Below are positions 35,517 to 44,259 of a DNA stretch of 64,000 bases, one piece after another. The number at the start of each line of letters is the position of its first letter. The first letter of the stretch is position 1. Under the pieces are notes generated by a model, which saw nothing but the letters and a program-made list of their open reading frames with translations, was not told the DNA's origin and searched no databases. A program made the translations under genes and the position numbers. Source of the DNA: Christensenella minuta (lineage in GTDB: Bacteria > Bacillota > Clostridia > Christensenellales > Christensenellaceae); assembly GCF_003628755.1 (NCBI RefSeq), contig NZ_CP029256.1:2561585-2625584 (forward strand), written 5' to 3'.

Positions 35517-36770
35517 ATGATGAACCCTTTTAAAGAAAAACCAATGGCAATGGACGAAGGCTTCCTTGGCTGGAAAGAGCTTTACCAAAAACCATATTCC
35601 AAAAATGATGCGGACCCCTACACGAAATGCCGCGTAATCCTGATGAACGGGATTGAAACCGAGGCGGTTATGTTCGGCCAGCAGTTCCACCGGAACTGTG
35701 CGGACAACGAACTGCGCCGCGAGATCGCGGCCTGCCGCCGCCAGGAGCAGATGCAGCAGAAAACCATTAACTGGCTTTCGCCCGGCGACGAAACGCAGCT
35801 CGAGACTACCATCGGTTACGAACACCTTGCCGTGGACCTCACGGCGTGGCTGGCGCAGCACGAGCCGGACGAATATGTGAAGCAGTGCATGGATTTTGCG
35901 CTCCTCGAGGATTTTGACCATCTGTACCGCTACTCGAACCTGCTCGATATGGATATGAATATCCCCGCGCATAAGCTGGTGAAGGGCTATGTGGACATCA
36001 CACCCGGCAGACCGACGGTCGCGCACCACCGCTATCCGTTTGAATCGGTCAAGCGTTTTGCGGATTTCAAGACGGCGGACGACCGCACCAAGCTCCATAC
36101 GCTGATTATCACTGCGGGCGAGCAGCAAACCATGAATTTCTATATGAACATCGGCAATACCTACCCCACCGATCCGGGACGAAAGCTGTATCTTGAAATC
36201 GGTATGGTGGAGGAGCAGCATGTCACGCAGTACGGCGGCCTGATGGACCCGAACTGCACGTGGCTTGAAAACCTGCTGCTGCATGAATATACGGAATGTT
36301 ACCTGTACGATTCGTTTTATGAGGACGAAGTGGACGCAAATATCAAGAAAATCTGGGAGCGCCACCTGATGCAGGAAATTTCCCACCTTCACAAAGCGGC
36401 GGAACTGCTCGAAAAATATGAAGGCAAGGAATGGCAGCAGGTATTGAATTCGGGCGAATTCCCCGAATTGCTGAAATTCCACGACACCAAGGACTATGTG
36501 CGCGATGTGCTTGCAAACCAGGTCGAGCTCACCGCGGACAAGGAAGATTTCGTCAGCATCCACGACCTGCCCGAAGACCATGAATTCTTCACCTACCAGG
36601 AGAAGGTCAACGGCTCGAATATACGCGGCGTGCAAAGCCACGTCGTGATCGCGGACCACCAGAAAAGCAGCAAGGACGGCGAGGACTACCGCGACGAGAA
36701 GAAAGAAAATCCGGTTCCGGGACTGAAGGACCGCAAAAAAGACAATACCACCATCGGCAGGACAAAATAA
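35517..36770 (+). CDS. ferritin-like (putative diiron) protein of unknown function
   Basis: A 416-residue soluble protein, mostly helical. Several helices carry ExxH-type pairs typical of ferritin-like carboxylate-bridged metal sites: GYEHLAVDL, ALLEDFDHLYRY, GMVEEQHVTQYG, LLLHEYTECYLYDSF and LMQEISHLHKAAELL. Two four-helix bundles in tandem are likely. The last 60 residues are Lys/Asp-rich and probably disordered. It begins after a strong AGGAGG and is a single gene between the kinase and a terminator. A role in iron or oxidative-stress handling is a guess from the fold. The 242-bp gap before it holds short G+C-rich inverted repeats and no gene. Confidence 0.75.
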   Translation: MMNPFKEKPMAMDEGFLGWKELYQKPYSKNDADPYTKCRVILMNGIETEAVMFGQQFHRNCADNELRREIAACRRQEQMQQKTINWLSPGDETQLETTIGYEHLAVDLTAWLAQHEPDEYVKQCMDFALLEDFDHLYRYSNLLDMDMNIPAHKLVKGYVDITPGRPTVAHHRYPFESVKRFADFKTADDRTKLHTLIITAGEQQTMNFYMNIGNTYPTDPGRKLYLEIGMVEEQHVTQYGGLMDPNCTWLENLLLHEYTECYLYDSFYEDEVDANIKKIWERHLMQEISHLHKAAELLEKYEGKEWQQVLNSGEFPELLKFHDTKDYVRDVLANQVELTADKEDFVSIHDLPEDHEFFTYQEKVNGSNIRGVQSHVVIADHQKSSKDGEDYRDEKKENPVPGLKDRKKDNTTIGRTK

Positions 36771-36807
36771 AGCGGCGATTCGTCCATATACATAACTCCC
36801 TGAAAGC

Positions 36808-36835
36808 AAAAAGCGGCAAATGCCGCTTTTTGTTA
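36808..36835 (+). terminator. terminator of the ferritin-like gene
   Basis: Stem AAAAAGCGGCA (36808-36818) with TGCCGCTTTTT (36821-36831). A-run and T-run on both sides mean it can also stop ktrA transcription coming from the minus strand. Confidence 0.85.
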
Positions 36836-36947
36836 TTTCCTTTTATTGGTATGGCCCGGAAAGACAGCGCCGCTCCTGGCGCTGCGGCTCCGGCTTTGCC
36901 CGAAACCTGTCCGGAATTCCGGAATAAAGGCCGCTTCCGGGGGGAAT

Positions 36948-37613
36948 TCAACGCTGCTTTTCGCCGCGCTGCTCGAGCCTGCTGATGCTTTCCTCTTCCC
37001 CGATCACCACCAGGACGTCGCCGTCCGCGATTACATCGCCGGGCAGCGGGCTCACATTGATGGCGTTTTCAGGGCCCTTAATGGCAATGATGTTTACGCC
37101 GTATTTTTTGCGGAAATCAAGATCGATCAGCGTTTTCCCCACCCATACGGGCAGCGCCTCGATTTCGGCGATCCCATAATCGTCCGAAAGCTCAATGAAG
37201 TCAAGGATATTGGAAGAGATCAGGTTGTGCGCCACGCGGATGCCCATATCCCGCTCGGGGAATACCACCTTATCTACGCCCATCTTGTACAGCACCTTCG
37301 CGTGCACCTCGCTCTGCGCTTTCACCAGCACAAGGTCGATTCCCTGCTCCTTGCAAATAAGCGCCGCCATGATGCTCGATTGGATCTCGCCGAGGCAAAC
37401 GCAGGCCACGTCGAAGTTGCGGATGCCGAGGGATTTCAGCGCCTGCTCGTCCGTCGCGTCCGCCTGCACGGCATGCGTCGCGAAATTAATCGCCTGATCC
37501 ACTTTTTCCTCGCTTGAGTCGATCACCAGCACATCCGCGCCCTGGTCTACGAGTGTCTTTGCGACGCTCGTGCCAAACCGCCCGAGCCCGATTACCACAT
37601 ATTGTTTTTTCAT
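36948..37613 (-). CDS. ktrA: KtrA, regulatory subunit of the Ktr potassium importer
   Basis: A 221-residue cytosolic RCK protein. The N-terminal Rossmann fold (VIGLGRFGTSVAK, VIDSSEEKV) binds ATP/ADP or c-di-AMP-linked signals, and the C-terminal RCK_C domain covers about residues 135-215. An octameric ring of KtrA gates the KtrB channel. The start is the second ATG (37613), 7 nt after AGGAG; the first ATG is too close to the ribosome site. It lies 16 bp after ktrB in the same minus-strand operon. Confidence 0.93.
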   Translation of the reverse strand: MKKQYVVIGLGRFGTSVAKTLVDQGADVLVIDSSEEKVDQAINFATHAVQADATDEQALKSLGIRNFDVACVCLGEIQSSIMAALICKEQGIDLVLVKAQSEVHAKVLYKMGVDKVVFPERDMGIRVAHNLISSNILDFIELSDDYGIAEIEALPVWVGKTLIDLDFRKKYGVNIIAIKGPENAINVSPLPGDVIADGDVLVVIGEEESISRLEQRGEKQR

Positions 37614-37629
37614 GCTCATTCTCCTGTCA

Positions 37630-39000
37630 TTATCCGATCATTACCCGCTCTTCGGGATAACGTATATTGCTTACGTCCTGTTTGCTCATGCGTTTGGCCA
37701 CTGCCATAGATACGGTAAACACGCCCACTCTGCCCGCAAACATCGTAATGATAATCAGTATCTGGCTCATGGGGGAAAGCGCGTGCGTAATTCCTGTGGA
37801 AAGCCCGACCGTCGCGAAGGCCGAGACCGTCTCGAACAAAAGGTCGGACGCCGCGAGATGCGACTGTTCGACAATGCAAAGCAGCATCGTAATAAAGCCG
37901 ACGAATACAAACGCAATGGTGGCGATGGTAATGGCGCGCATCATTACGTCCTTACTCATGCGGCGCTTCATTACAACGGTGTCCTTCTTGCCGGTCACGA
38001 TGGTCGCCACCAGGAAAAGCAGCATCACTGCGGTCGTAGTCTTGATACCGCCGCCGGTACCCGATGGGGACGCGCCGATGAACATGAGCGCCGTCGTCGC
38101 AATCTTGGATGCGGGCATCAGGTCCCCCTGGGGGATGGTCGCATAGCCCGCAGTACGCGGCGTTACGGATTGGAACATCGCACCCAGCACCTTGTCGCCG
38201 GTGGAAAGCCCTTCCGCGCCGAGCGTGCGGGGATTATTCCACTCGAAGGCCAGAAAAAACAAAAATCCCGCCAGCACCAGCACACCGGAGGTAATCAAAA
38301 CGATTTTCGTATGCAGCTTCAGGTGGTATTTGTGCCCGAGAAGTGTTTTGCGGTAAAGCTCCACCACCACAAAAAACCCCAGCCCGCCGACGGTAATGAG
38401 CGACATAATTGTGATGGTAACGAGCGGGTCGTATGCATAAGAGACGAGGCTGTTCCCAAGCCCGAACACGTCGAATCCCGCATTACAGAAGGATGAGATC
38501 GAATGGAAAACACTGTAGTAAAAGCCGCGCGCGGCCCCGTATTCCGGGATGAAGCGAAGGGAGAGGAGCAGGATGCCCGCGGCCTCGGCTGCCGCCGTCA
38601 CAATCAGCACGCTGCGCGTCATCCGCACGACGCCCTGCAAATGGGTCTCGCCCAGGGAATCCTTGATGACGATCCGGTCCTTTAGCGTAATGCGCCGCCC
38701 AATCAGCATATATACCATAGAGGTCGCCGTCATAAAGCCAATCCCGCCGAGCTGGATCAGGATGAGCATGACCATCTGCCCAAACAGGGAAAACGCCGTG
38801 CCGATCTCAAGCACCGAAAGCCCGGTGACGCATACGGCGGATGTAGCCGAAAAAAATGCAGACAAAAAGCCTACCGATTCTCCCGTGGAAGAAGCTGCCG
38901 GCAGGCACAAAAGGATGGTGCCTATGACTATCATTCCGCCAAAACCAAACACCAGTATTTCGGCGGGATTCAACGGTCTTTTCCGTTTCAGAATGCGCAA
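37630..39000 (-). CDS. ktrB: KtrB, potassium channel subunit of the Trk/Ktr/HKT family
   Basis: A 456-residue membrane protein with the four-fold M1-P-M2 plan of Trk/Ktr channels. Filter segments include ATSAVCVTGLSV, HSISSFCNAGFDVFG, GASPSGTGGGIKTTT and VSAFATVGLSTG, each with the conserved selectivity Gly. With KtrA it imports K+ in exchange for the Na+ or proton gradient. TTG at 39000 is chosen: AGGT lies upstream, and an in-frame ATG at 39069 lies before the likely promoter. Confidence 0.93.
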   Translation of the reverse strand: MRILKRKRPLNPAEILVFGFGGMIVIGTILLCLPAASSTGESVGFLSAFFSATSAVCVTGLSVLEIGTAFSLFGQMVMLILIQLGGIGFMTATSMVYMLIGRRITLKDRIVIKDSLGETHLQGVVRMTRSVLIVTAAAEAAGILLLSLRFIPEYGAARGFYYSVFHSISSFCNAGFDVFGLGNSLVSYAYDPLVTITIMSLITVGGLGFFVVVELYRKTLLGHKYHLKLHTKIVLITSGVLVLAGFLFFLAFEWNNPRTLGAEGLSTGDKVLGAMFQSVTPRTAGYATIPQGDLMPASKIATTALMFIGASPSGTGGGIKTTTAVMLLFLVATIVTGKKDTVVMKRRMSKDVMMRAITIATIAFVFVGFITMLLCIVEQSHLAASDLLFETVSAFATVGLSTGITHALSPMSQILIIITMFAGRVGVFTVSMAVAKRMSKQDVSNIRYPEERVMIG

Positions 39001-39030
39001 TTTGAATACCTCGCACCAAATCTCTGTACC

Positions 39031-39036
39031 ATTATA
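39031..39036 (-). promoter_or_regulatory. -10 box of ktrBA
   Basis: Minus strand TATAAT, 30 bp before the ktrB TTG, with only a weak -35 region. It is divergent from spo0A. Confidence 0.5.
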
Positions 39037-39135
39037 CACCCTTTCCCGCAAATGTACACCGAATTCCAAAGAAGCAATAAAAAATTGTGAAAAAATTTAT
39101 AATATATGGAATATTTTTCAGCTTTCATGAATATA

Positions 39136-39144
39136 TGTTATAAA
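39136..39144 (+). promoter_or_regulatory. extended -10 promoter of spo0A
   Basis: TGT followed by TATAAA (39139-39144), no clear -35 box, 38 bp before the ATG. Confidence 0.5.
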
Positions 39145-39181
39145 TAGGCCCGATGCAAGGCCGGAGAAAGGGTGAAGAGAA

Positions 39182-39955
39182 ATGCTAAAAGAGGCAATCG
39201 ATGTATTGCTGATAGACGACGATACGCAAACGGCGCACGAAATGGAGCATTTTCTCGCGCAGCAGAGAGATATCCATAAGGTAGACTGCGCCTGCTCGGT
39301 GCGCGAGGCAATGGAGTATTGCTCGCTGTGCTCCTACGACATCGCGGTCGTCGACCTGGTCATGCCCGGGTCGGACGGTTTCAGTTTCCTGGAACAGGCG
39401 GCGGAAAAAATGAAGAATGCACCGGATACGATCATCGTATCTGCGATTAGCAGCGAAGATGTAATTAAGAAATCATTCCATATGGGGGCGAAATATTATA
39501 TGATTAAGCCTTACCGTAAGGATGTGCTGTATCGGCGGATATGGGATGTGCTGCGCCTGCGCGAAGAGGAAGAAACCGGGGAGGGCGAATCGGTCAGAGG
39601 GGCGGCCAGCCTCGACCAGCGTATCACGGACCTGTTCCTGCGCATGGGGGTGCCCCCGCACCTCAAGGGTTATCAATACCTCAAAGAGGCCGTGAAGCTC
39701 ACCGCGCAGGACCGCATGATTATCTACAGCATTACCAAGGAACTGTATCCGAAGATCGCGCAGACGTACGGCGTGACGACCACAAAGGTAGAACTCGCGA
39801 TCCGGCATACGGTGGAAGTGATGTATGACCGGGACAGGATGCGCCACCTGCAGGAGGTCCTCGGTTTCCCGCCCAGCGTAAACAAGCAAAAACCCACCAA
39901 CGGGGAATTAATCGCCCTTATTGCCGATAAGATCCTCAGCGGGAATGATGAATAA
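39182..39955 (+). CDS. spo0A: Spo0A, master regulator of sporulation
   Basis: A 257-residue response regulator: receiver with acidic pocket DDD (12-14), phosphoacceptor Asp58 and Lys109, a short Glu-rich linker, and the Spo0A-specific C-terminal DNA-binding domain (about 150-250; LFLRMGVPPHLKGYQYLKEAV, TTTKVELAIRHTVEVM, KPTNGELIALIADKI). Spo0A~P binds 0A boxes to start sporulation and other stationary-phase programmes. The helix matching the recognition helix is intact. GGTGAAGAG precedes the ATG. It is a single gene, not beside spoIVB as in Bacillus, and points to a spore former or a recent descendant of one. Confidence 0.95.
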   Translation: MLKEAIDVLLIDDDTQTAHEMEHFLAQQRDIHKVDCACSVREAMEYCSLCSYDIAVVDLVMPGSDGFSFLEQAAEKMKNAPDTIIVSAISSEDVIKKSFHMGAKYYMIKPYRKDVLYRRIWDVLRLREEEETGEGESVRGAASLDQRITDLFLRMGVPPHLKGYQYLKEAVKLTAQDRMIIYSITKELYPKIAQTYGVTTTKVELAIRHTVEVMYDRDRMRHLQEVLGFPPSVNKQKPTNGELIALIADKILSGNDE

Positions 39956-40002
39956 TTATGCATGGACAATGTTTCACGGAAATGTTTCACAAAATGAATA
40001 AT

Positions 40003-40108
40003 TGTGGATAACGTGGATAAGTTTGTGGATAAGTCTGTCCTGAAATAGGCTTTTCCGGGCGAAAAGCGGAAAGACCGGTGGATAACGTGGATAAACAGCG
40101 GTGAATAA
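40003..40108. promoter_or_regulatory. cluster of DnaA-box-like 9-mers
   Basis: Six copies of an NGTGGATAA-type 9-mer (reverse complement of the DnaA box TTATNCACA) in 106 bp, all in one orientation: 40003-40011 and 40024-40032 are perfect (TGTGGATAA), 40012-40020, 40077-40085 and 40086-40094 differ at the first base, and 40100-40108 is GGTGAATAA. Two pairs abut exactly at 9-bp spacing. Neither dnaA nor dnaN is near, so a DnaA-titration or control site is more likely than the origin. Two TGTTTCAC repeats lie just upstream (39970-39990). Confidence 0.65.
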
Positions 40109-40220
40109 TGCGTAAGCTTCATGAATAAAGCGAAAGGCCGGGGAGAACCGCCGCCTGGAAAAAAATAGATTTTTCATACGTTTTTGCTTTATGAATATGC
40201 GCCGCTTATACAAAATGGGA

Positions 40221-40252
40221 AGGCTTCGGAAAATATTTCCGAAGCCTTTATA
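40221..40252 (+). terminator. hairpin between spo0A and the PadR gene
   Basis: Perfect 12-bp stem (40221-40232 with 40236-40247), 3-nt loop, followed by TTATAG. The T-run is short, so termination is probable but not certain. Confidence 0.65.
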
Positions 40253-40260
40253 GTATGTGC

Positions 40261-40317
40261 TTGACAATAGTGTGCGATATACAGTATAATACGGCCATAG
40301 TGTATGTCACACACTAT
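40261..40317 (+). promoter_or_regulatory. promoter and candidate PadR operator
   Basis: Consensus TTGACA (40261-40266), 18-bp spacer, TATAAT (40285-40290). ATAGTGT occurs in the spacer (40267-40273) and at 40297-40303, where it forms a palindrome with ACACTAT (40311-40317) over the transcription start. This is the usual layout for an autorepressed PadR gene. Confidence 0.7.
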
Positions 40318-40331
40318 TGGAGGAATACGCA

Positions 40332-40679
40332 ATGGAAACACCGGAAGAAATCTTGAATGGGCTGTCGCAGGAACTGCGGCGGGGAACGATCGTTATGTGC
40401 GTTCTTTCACAGCTTATGCAGCCGCAGTATGGATATTCCCTGGTTCAGCGCCTGTGCGGGGCCGGGATGCCCACCGAGGCGGGCACGCTGTATCCGTTGC
40501 TGAGGCGGCTGGAAAAGCAGGGGCTTCTTACGAGCGAATGGGAAACGGAGGGTGCCAAGCCGCGAAAATATTATGCGGTTACGCCCGCCGGGCGGGAAGT
40601 ATATGGGCGGCTGCGCATCCAGTGGCAGGAAATGACGGAAGCGATCGGGCGGATACTGGACGGAGGGAAAGAAAAATGA
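40332..40679 (+). CDS. PadR-family transcriptional regulator
   Basis: A 115-residue winged-helix repressor: RRGTIVMCVLSQLMQPQYGYSLVQRL, GTLYPLLRRLEKQGLL and the wing KPRKYYAVTPAGRE are all typical, with a short C-terminal dimer helix. PadR proteins sense small molecules or stress and often control the membrane protein encoded next to them. GGAGG lies 9 nt before the ATG. The stop codon overlaps the start of the next gene (ATGA). Confidence 0.93.
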   Translation: METPEEILNGLSQELRRGTIVMCVLSQLMQPQYGYSLVQRLCGAGMPTEAGTLYPLLRRLEKQGLLTSEWETEGAKPRKYYAVTPAGREVYGRLRIQWQEMTEAIGRILDGGKEK

Positions 40680-41734
40680 CGACGCAGGAAATGATAGAAC
40701 GTTATATCTATGAGGTGGTCCGCCGCCTGCCCGCGAAGCAGCGGGACGATACGGGCAGGGAGCTACGGAGCCTGATCGACGATATGCTGGAGGAACGCGG
40801 GAAAAACGGGAAAACGCGGCAGGAAAACGCGGCAGATGCCTTGCGTGAGCTTGGGGCGCCCTCCGTTCTCGCCGGGAAATACAGGGACGATAAAAAATAC
40901 CTCATTGGTCCGGCCTATTTCGAGCAGTATTGGTTTGTGCTGAAAATTGTGCTGATTGCCGTCACGTTGGGAATGGTCGTCGCGGCGATCGTGCAGGGTG
41001 TGGTATGGGGATACGAAACGCCTGTAGCCGGATACATAGGAGATGTGGTCACGATGGTTGCATCTGGTATCGCAGGCGCAGCCGGCAATGTGATCCTTGG
41101 GCTCGTTCAGGGGTTTGCGTGGGTAACGATCATCTTTGCGGTCATCGAGCGCTGCTCCGTGAAGATTGATATCAGGGAAGCCACGGCGGGCGCGTGGAAG
41201 CCGGAAGACCTTGCGGATAAGCCGGTTCCGGCGGAAAAGGCGATGCTTAAAAAGGGAGATTCCATCGCTGGAATTGTGTTCACGGTGGCGGTGGTTATCC
41301 TGTTCAATTTTGTACCGTACCTAATGAGCATCTGGCTCACAGGGCCGGACGGCTCGCTGCACTTTGTGCCGCTGTTCAACCTCGGGGTGCTGAAAACCAT
41401 GCTGCCGCTGTTCAACGTCTGCTTTGCGCTGGGAATTATCCGCGAGGCGCTGCGCGTTGCCGTGGGACGTCATACGCTGTGGCTTGGAATTGTGACCGTC
41501 ATCCTCAATATGGCGGCGCTTGGACTCGCGTGCATCGTATTCTTTGATCCGCATATCTGGAATCCCGATCTGGTCAGCCAGGCGGCGGCAGTAAATGCGA
41601 ATTTTGCGGAGGCGGCTCCGCAGCTTAATATGTTCTGGGGCTGCTTCACACAGTTCTTCGGCTGCATCCTGATTTTTGCGTTCGTGCTGGACAGCGCATT
41701 GTCCCTATACAAGGGGATCCGTTACGGAAAATAA
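40676..41734 (+). CDS. HAAS-domain multispanning membrane protein
   Basis: A 352-residue protein with an N-terminal cytosolic helical domain of HAAS/DUF1700 type (about 1-75; IERYIYEVVRRLPAKQRDDTGRE, ALRELGAPSVLAGKY) and six or so transmembrane helices (starts near 85, 125, 200, 240, 275 and 325). PadR-HAAS pairs are common in Bacillota; the HAAS domain is thought to be a partner-binding or sensing module. The ATG overlaps the PadR stop codon, so the two are coupled. The transported or sensed molecule is unknown. Confidence 0.85.
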   Translation: MTTQEMIERYIYEVVRRLPAKQRDDTGRELRSLIDDMLEERGKNGKTRQENAADALRELGAPSVLAGKYRDDKKYLIGPAYFEQYWFVLKIVLIAVTLGMVVAAIVQGVVWGYETPVAGYIGDVVTMVASGIAGAAGNVILGLVQGFAWVTIIFAVIERCSVKIDIREATAGAWKPEDLADKPVPAEKAMLKKGDSIAGIVFTVAVVILFNFVPYLMSIWLTGPDGSLHFVPLFNLGVLKTMLPLFNVCFALGIIREALRVAVGRHTLWLGIVTVILNMAALGLACIVFFDPHIWNPDLVSQAAAVNANFAEAAPQLNMFWGCFTQFFGCILIFAFVLDSALSLYKGIRYGK

Positions 41735-41745
41735 GTTATAAAAGT

Positions 41746-41774
41746 AAAAAAGCCGTGCGCCGCACGGCTTTTTT
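41746..41774. terminator. bidirectional terminator between converging genes
   Basis: Stem of about 9 bp (AGCCGTGC with GCACGGCT) with six As before and six Ts after, so it works for the HAAS gene on the plus strand and the HAD gene on the minus strand. Confidence 0.9.
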
Positions 41775-41781
41775 GATCCGT

Positions 41782-42432
41782 TTACGAAAGCAGCTCCACA
41801 AAGCTGCGGATGTAATAATCCGCCGCCTCCGCAAGTCCGTCCTGTTCGCCGAAGGACCACGGCTCGTATACGCCGCAGGTGGTGAATCCCCCCGCTTTTG
41901 CGCCGAGAACGCCGGTGCGGATATCCTCGAATACCACACAATCCGCAGGGCTTACGCCAATGCGCTCCGCAGCCAAAAGGTATACGTCCGGAAACGCTTT
42001 GCTGCGTCCCGGTTCGTGGGACGAAACGAACGCATCAAAAAATTCGTAAATGCCGTTATGCCTGAGGACCGGTTCGTACAGGTCAGAAGTAAGCGCGGTC
42101 GCCACGCCCATCTTCACGCCGTCCTCCTTCAGCCGCCGCAGGTATTCGTCCGCGCCGTCCTTCAGCTTTACCTCATTTGCGTAAATGGCAAGCGCCATCT
42201 CGTTCCATTCGGCGATCAGCGCCTCCGGCTCGTCCCCAAGGCCAAGGGTGGAAATGGCGTAGCTGGCCGCGTCGTTTGAAAACATGGGCGTAATGGCCTC
42301 CACATATCCCACGGGCGCGGAAAGCTTTCGTTTCCTGAGGAATTCCCTGTTGACGTCCGTCCAGACATACATGGAATCGAGGAGCGTTCCGTCGAGATCG
42401 AAAATTGCGCCTTTAAATCCTGGAAGTCTCAT
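41782..42432 (-). CDS. HAD-superfamily hydrolase (beta-phosphoglucomutase/phosphatase-like)
   Basis: A 216-residue HAD subfamily IA protein with a helical cap: motif I FDLDGTLLDS (nucleophile and acid Asp), motif II ATALTSD, motif III Lys in SKAFPDVY and motif IV VFEDIRTG. Members are phosphatases or phosphomutases for sugar phosphates. The ATG at 42432 is chosen, with AGGAGG upstream; a longer reading would cross the pckA terminator. It stands alone between that terminator and a bidirectional one. Confidence 0.9.
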   Translation of the reverse strand: MRLPGFKGAIFDLDGTLLDSMYVWTDVNREFLRKRKLSAPVGYVEAITPMFSNDAASYAISTLGLGDEPEALIAEWNEMALAIYANEVKLKDGADEYLRRLKEDGVKMGVATALTSDLYEPVLRHNGIYEFFDAFVSSHEPGRSKAFPDVYLLAAERIGVSPADCVVFEDIRTGVLGAKAGGFTTCGVYEPWSFGEQDGLAEAADYYIRSFVELLS

Positions 42433-42461
42433 GCCATCCTCCTGTTTACGTTTATGCCCGA

Positions 42462-42497
42462 TATAAAAATGCAGTGGGAAGCCTTCCCACTGCATTT
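42462..42497 (-). terminator. terminator of pckA
   Basis: A 14-bp perfect stem (42467-42480 with 42484-42497) followed in the minus direction by a T-rich tail (TTTTTAT). Confidence 0.9.
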
Positions 42498-42516
42498 GGT
42501 ATCACTGAGCTGCGGT

Positions 42517-44100
42517 TCAGCCCTTCGGGCCTGCATCCACAATGTGCTTGGGCATGTTCGGATACTTCTTTGAGAAGTTGTCCTCAAACATTTTTGCCAG
42601 CTTCTTCGCGGATTCGTCGTAAGCCGCTTTGTCTTCCCATGTGTCGCGCGGATTCATAATCTTATCCGGAACCTCCGGGCAGCTCTGCGGCACGTCCACA
42701 TTAAACACCTCGTCATGCCTATATTCTGCATTTTCGAGCGTGCCGTTCAGCGCAGCGGTAATCATCGCACGCGTGAATTTCAGCTTCATGCGGCTGCCCA
42801 CGCCGTAAGGGCCGCCGGACCAGCCGGTATTTACAAGATATACCTTCGTGTTGTATTTTGCGATCTTCTCACCCAGCATTTCTGCGTAAACGGAAGGATC
42901 CATCGGCATAAACGGAGCGCCGAAGCAGGTGGAGAATGTCGGCTGCGGCTCGGTGACGCCGCGTTCCGTGCCCGCCAGCTTGGACGTGAAGCCCGTTACA
43001 AAGTGGTACATCGCCGCGTTCTCATCAAGACGGCTGATGGGCGGAAGTACGCCGAACGCGTCCGCCGTCAGGAAGATGATGACCTTCGGAACGTCGCCGA
43101 CGCCCGGGATCGCCGCGTTGGAGATGAAGTTTACCGGATAGCCCACACGGGTGTTTTCCGTGAGGCTGCCGTCGTTAAAATCGGGCGTGCGCGTTTCGGG
43201 GTCGAGAACCACGTTTTCCATCAGTGCGCCGAAACGGATCGCGTTATAGATTTCCGGCTCCCCCTCAGGATCGAGGTTGATGGTTTTTGCATAGCAGCCT
43301 CCTTCAAAGTTGAAGATGCCGTGTTCGGACCAGCCGTGCTCGTCGTCGCCGATCAGCTTGCGGTTCGGGTCGGCCGACAGCGTCGTCTTACCCGTACCGG
43401 AAAGGCCGAAGAATACCGCCGTGTCGCCCGTCTCGGGGTCCATGTTCGCCGAGCAGTGCATCGGCAGCACATTTTCCTTGGGCATCAGGAAGTTCATGAC
43501 GGAAAATACGCTCTTTTTGATCTCGCCCGCATACTGGGAGCCTGCGATCACAACGAGCTTCGCCTCATAGTCGATCATGATGGCGGCTTCGCTGTTCACG
43601 CCGTCTTCCTCAGGAATGCACTTAAATCCGGGCGCGGCAATGATCGTAAAATCAGCGTCTCCATAGGAAGCGAGCTGTTCCTCCGTCGGACGGATCAGCA
43701 GCTGGTGAATGAACAGGTTCTCGCTGGCCAGCTCGTTTACGATGCGGAATTTTTTTGTGCACGCCGGGTCCGCGCCCGCAAATCCGTCAAAAATAAAGAT
43801 CTCGCGGTTCTGCAGATAAGCGGCCAGCTTGTTTTTGATCGCATCAAATTTTTCTTTGGTGATCGGTACGTTTACGCTGCCCCAGGCGATATCGTCATGA
43901 ACGCCGGGAGTGTCGACAATGAATTTGTCCTTGGGCGAACGTCCCGTATATTTTCCTGTCGTTACCGTAAGGGCGCCCTTGTCGCTCAATACGCCCTCGC
44001 CCCTTCTCAAGGCCGCTTCTACCAGCAAAGCGGGGGAAAGGTTGCGGTGAACTTCCGTGGGATTCAGGATTCCCAGTTTTTCCAGACCGTAAGTCTCCAT
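42517..44100 (-). CDS. pckA: ATP-dependent phosphoenolpyruvate carboxykinase
   Basis: A 527-residue enzyme, normal length for the ATP-type family. It interconverts oxaloacetate + ATP and PEP + CO2 + ADP; in fermenters it often runs toward oxaloacetate. Kinase-1a GLSGTGKTTLS, kinase-2 IGDDEHGWS, the Arg/Lys/His metal-site region (FSVMNFLMPKENVLPMHCS) and NTGWSGGPYGVG are intact. AGGAGGT precedes the ATG. It has its own promoter and terminator. Confidence 0.97.
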   Translation of the reverse strand: METYGLEKLGILNPTEVHRNLSPALLVEAALRRGEGVLSDKGALTVTTGKYTGRSPKDKFIVDTPGVHDDIAWGSVNVPITKEKFDAIKNKLAAYLQNREIFIFDGFAGADPACTKKFRIVNELASENLFIHQLLIRPTEEQLASYGDADFTIIAAPGFKCIPEEDGVNSEAAIMIDYEAKLVVIAGSQYAGEIKKSVFSVMNFLMPKENVLPMHCSANMDPETGDTAVFFGLSGTGKTTLSADPNRKLIGDDEHGWSEHGIFNFEGGCYAKTINLDPEGEPEIYNAIRFGALMENVVLDPETRTPDFNDGSLTENTRVGYPVNFISNAAIPGVGDVPKVIIFLTADAFGVLPPISRLDENAAMYHFVTGFTSKLAGTERGVTEPQPTFSTCFGAPFMPMDPSVYAEMLGEKIAKYNTKVYLVNTGWSGGPYGVGSRMKLKFTRAMITAALNGTLENAEYRHDEVFNVDVPQSCPEVPDKIMNPRDTWEDKAAYDESAKKLAKMFEDNFSKKYPNMPKHIVDAGPKG

Positions 44101-44195
44101 CAGTGTACCTCCTAAAAATATGTTTTAAATAATAATTTTGTGCGATTTCCAAACCGTCCGCAGACGGTAAGGGATACAATTTGAACGTACCCCAT

Positions 44196-44201
44196 ATTAT
44201 A
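44196..44201 (-). promoter_or_regulatory. -10 box of pckA
   Basis: Minus strand TATAAT with a weak -35 region, giving a leader of about 90 nt. The leader includes a small hairpin (44154-44158 with 44163-44167). Confidence 0.5.
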
Positions 44202-44259
44202 AGTATTCTATAAATACCCCTTTAATCCTTCCTGAAAATAAAAAAAGTTGTGAAATTAT

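Noticed and set aside
35436-36809. 457-codon minus-strand frame opposite the ferritin-like gene
   Set aside because: No ribosome site or family; the plus-strand frame has a strong AGGAGG and coherent helical metal motifs.
40003-40108. Chromosomal origin oriC
   Set aside because: DnaA-box-like sites are present but no dnaA, dnaN, rpmH or clear A+T-rich unwinding element is nearby.
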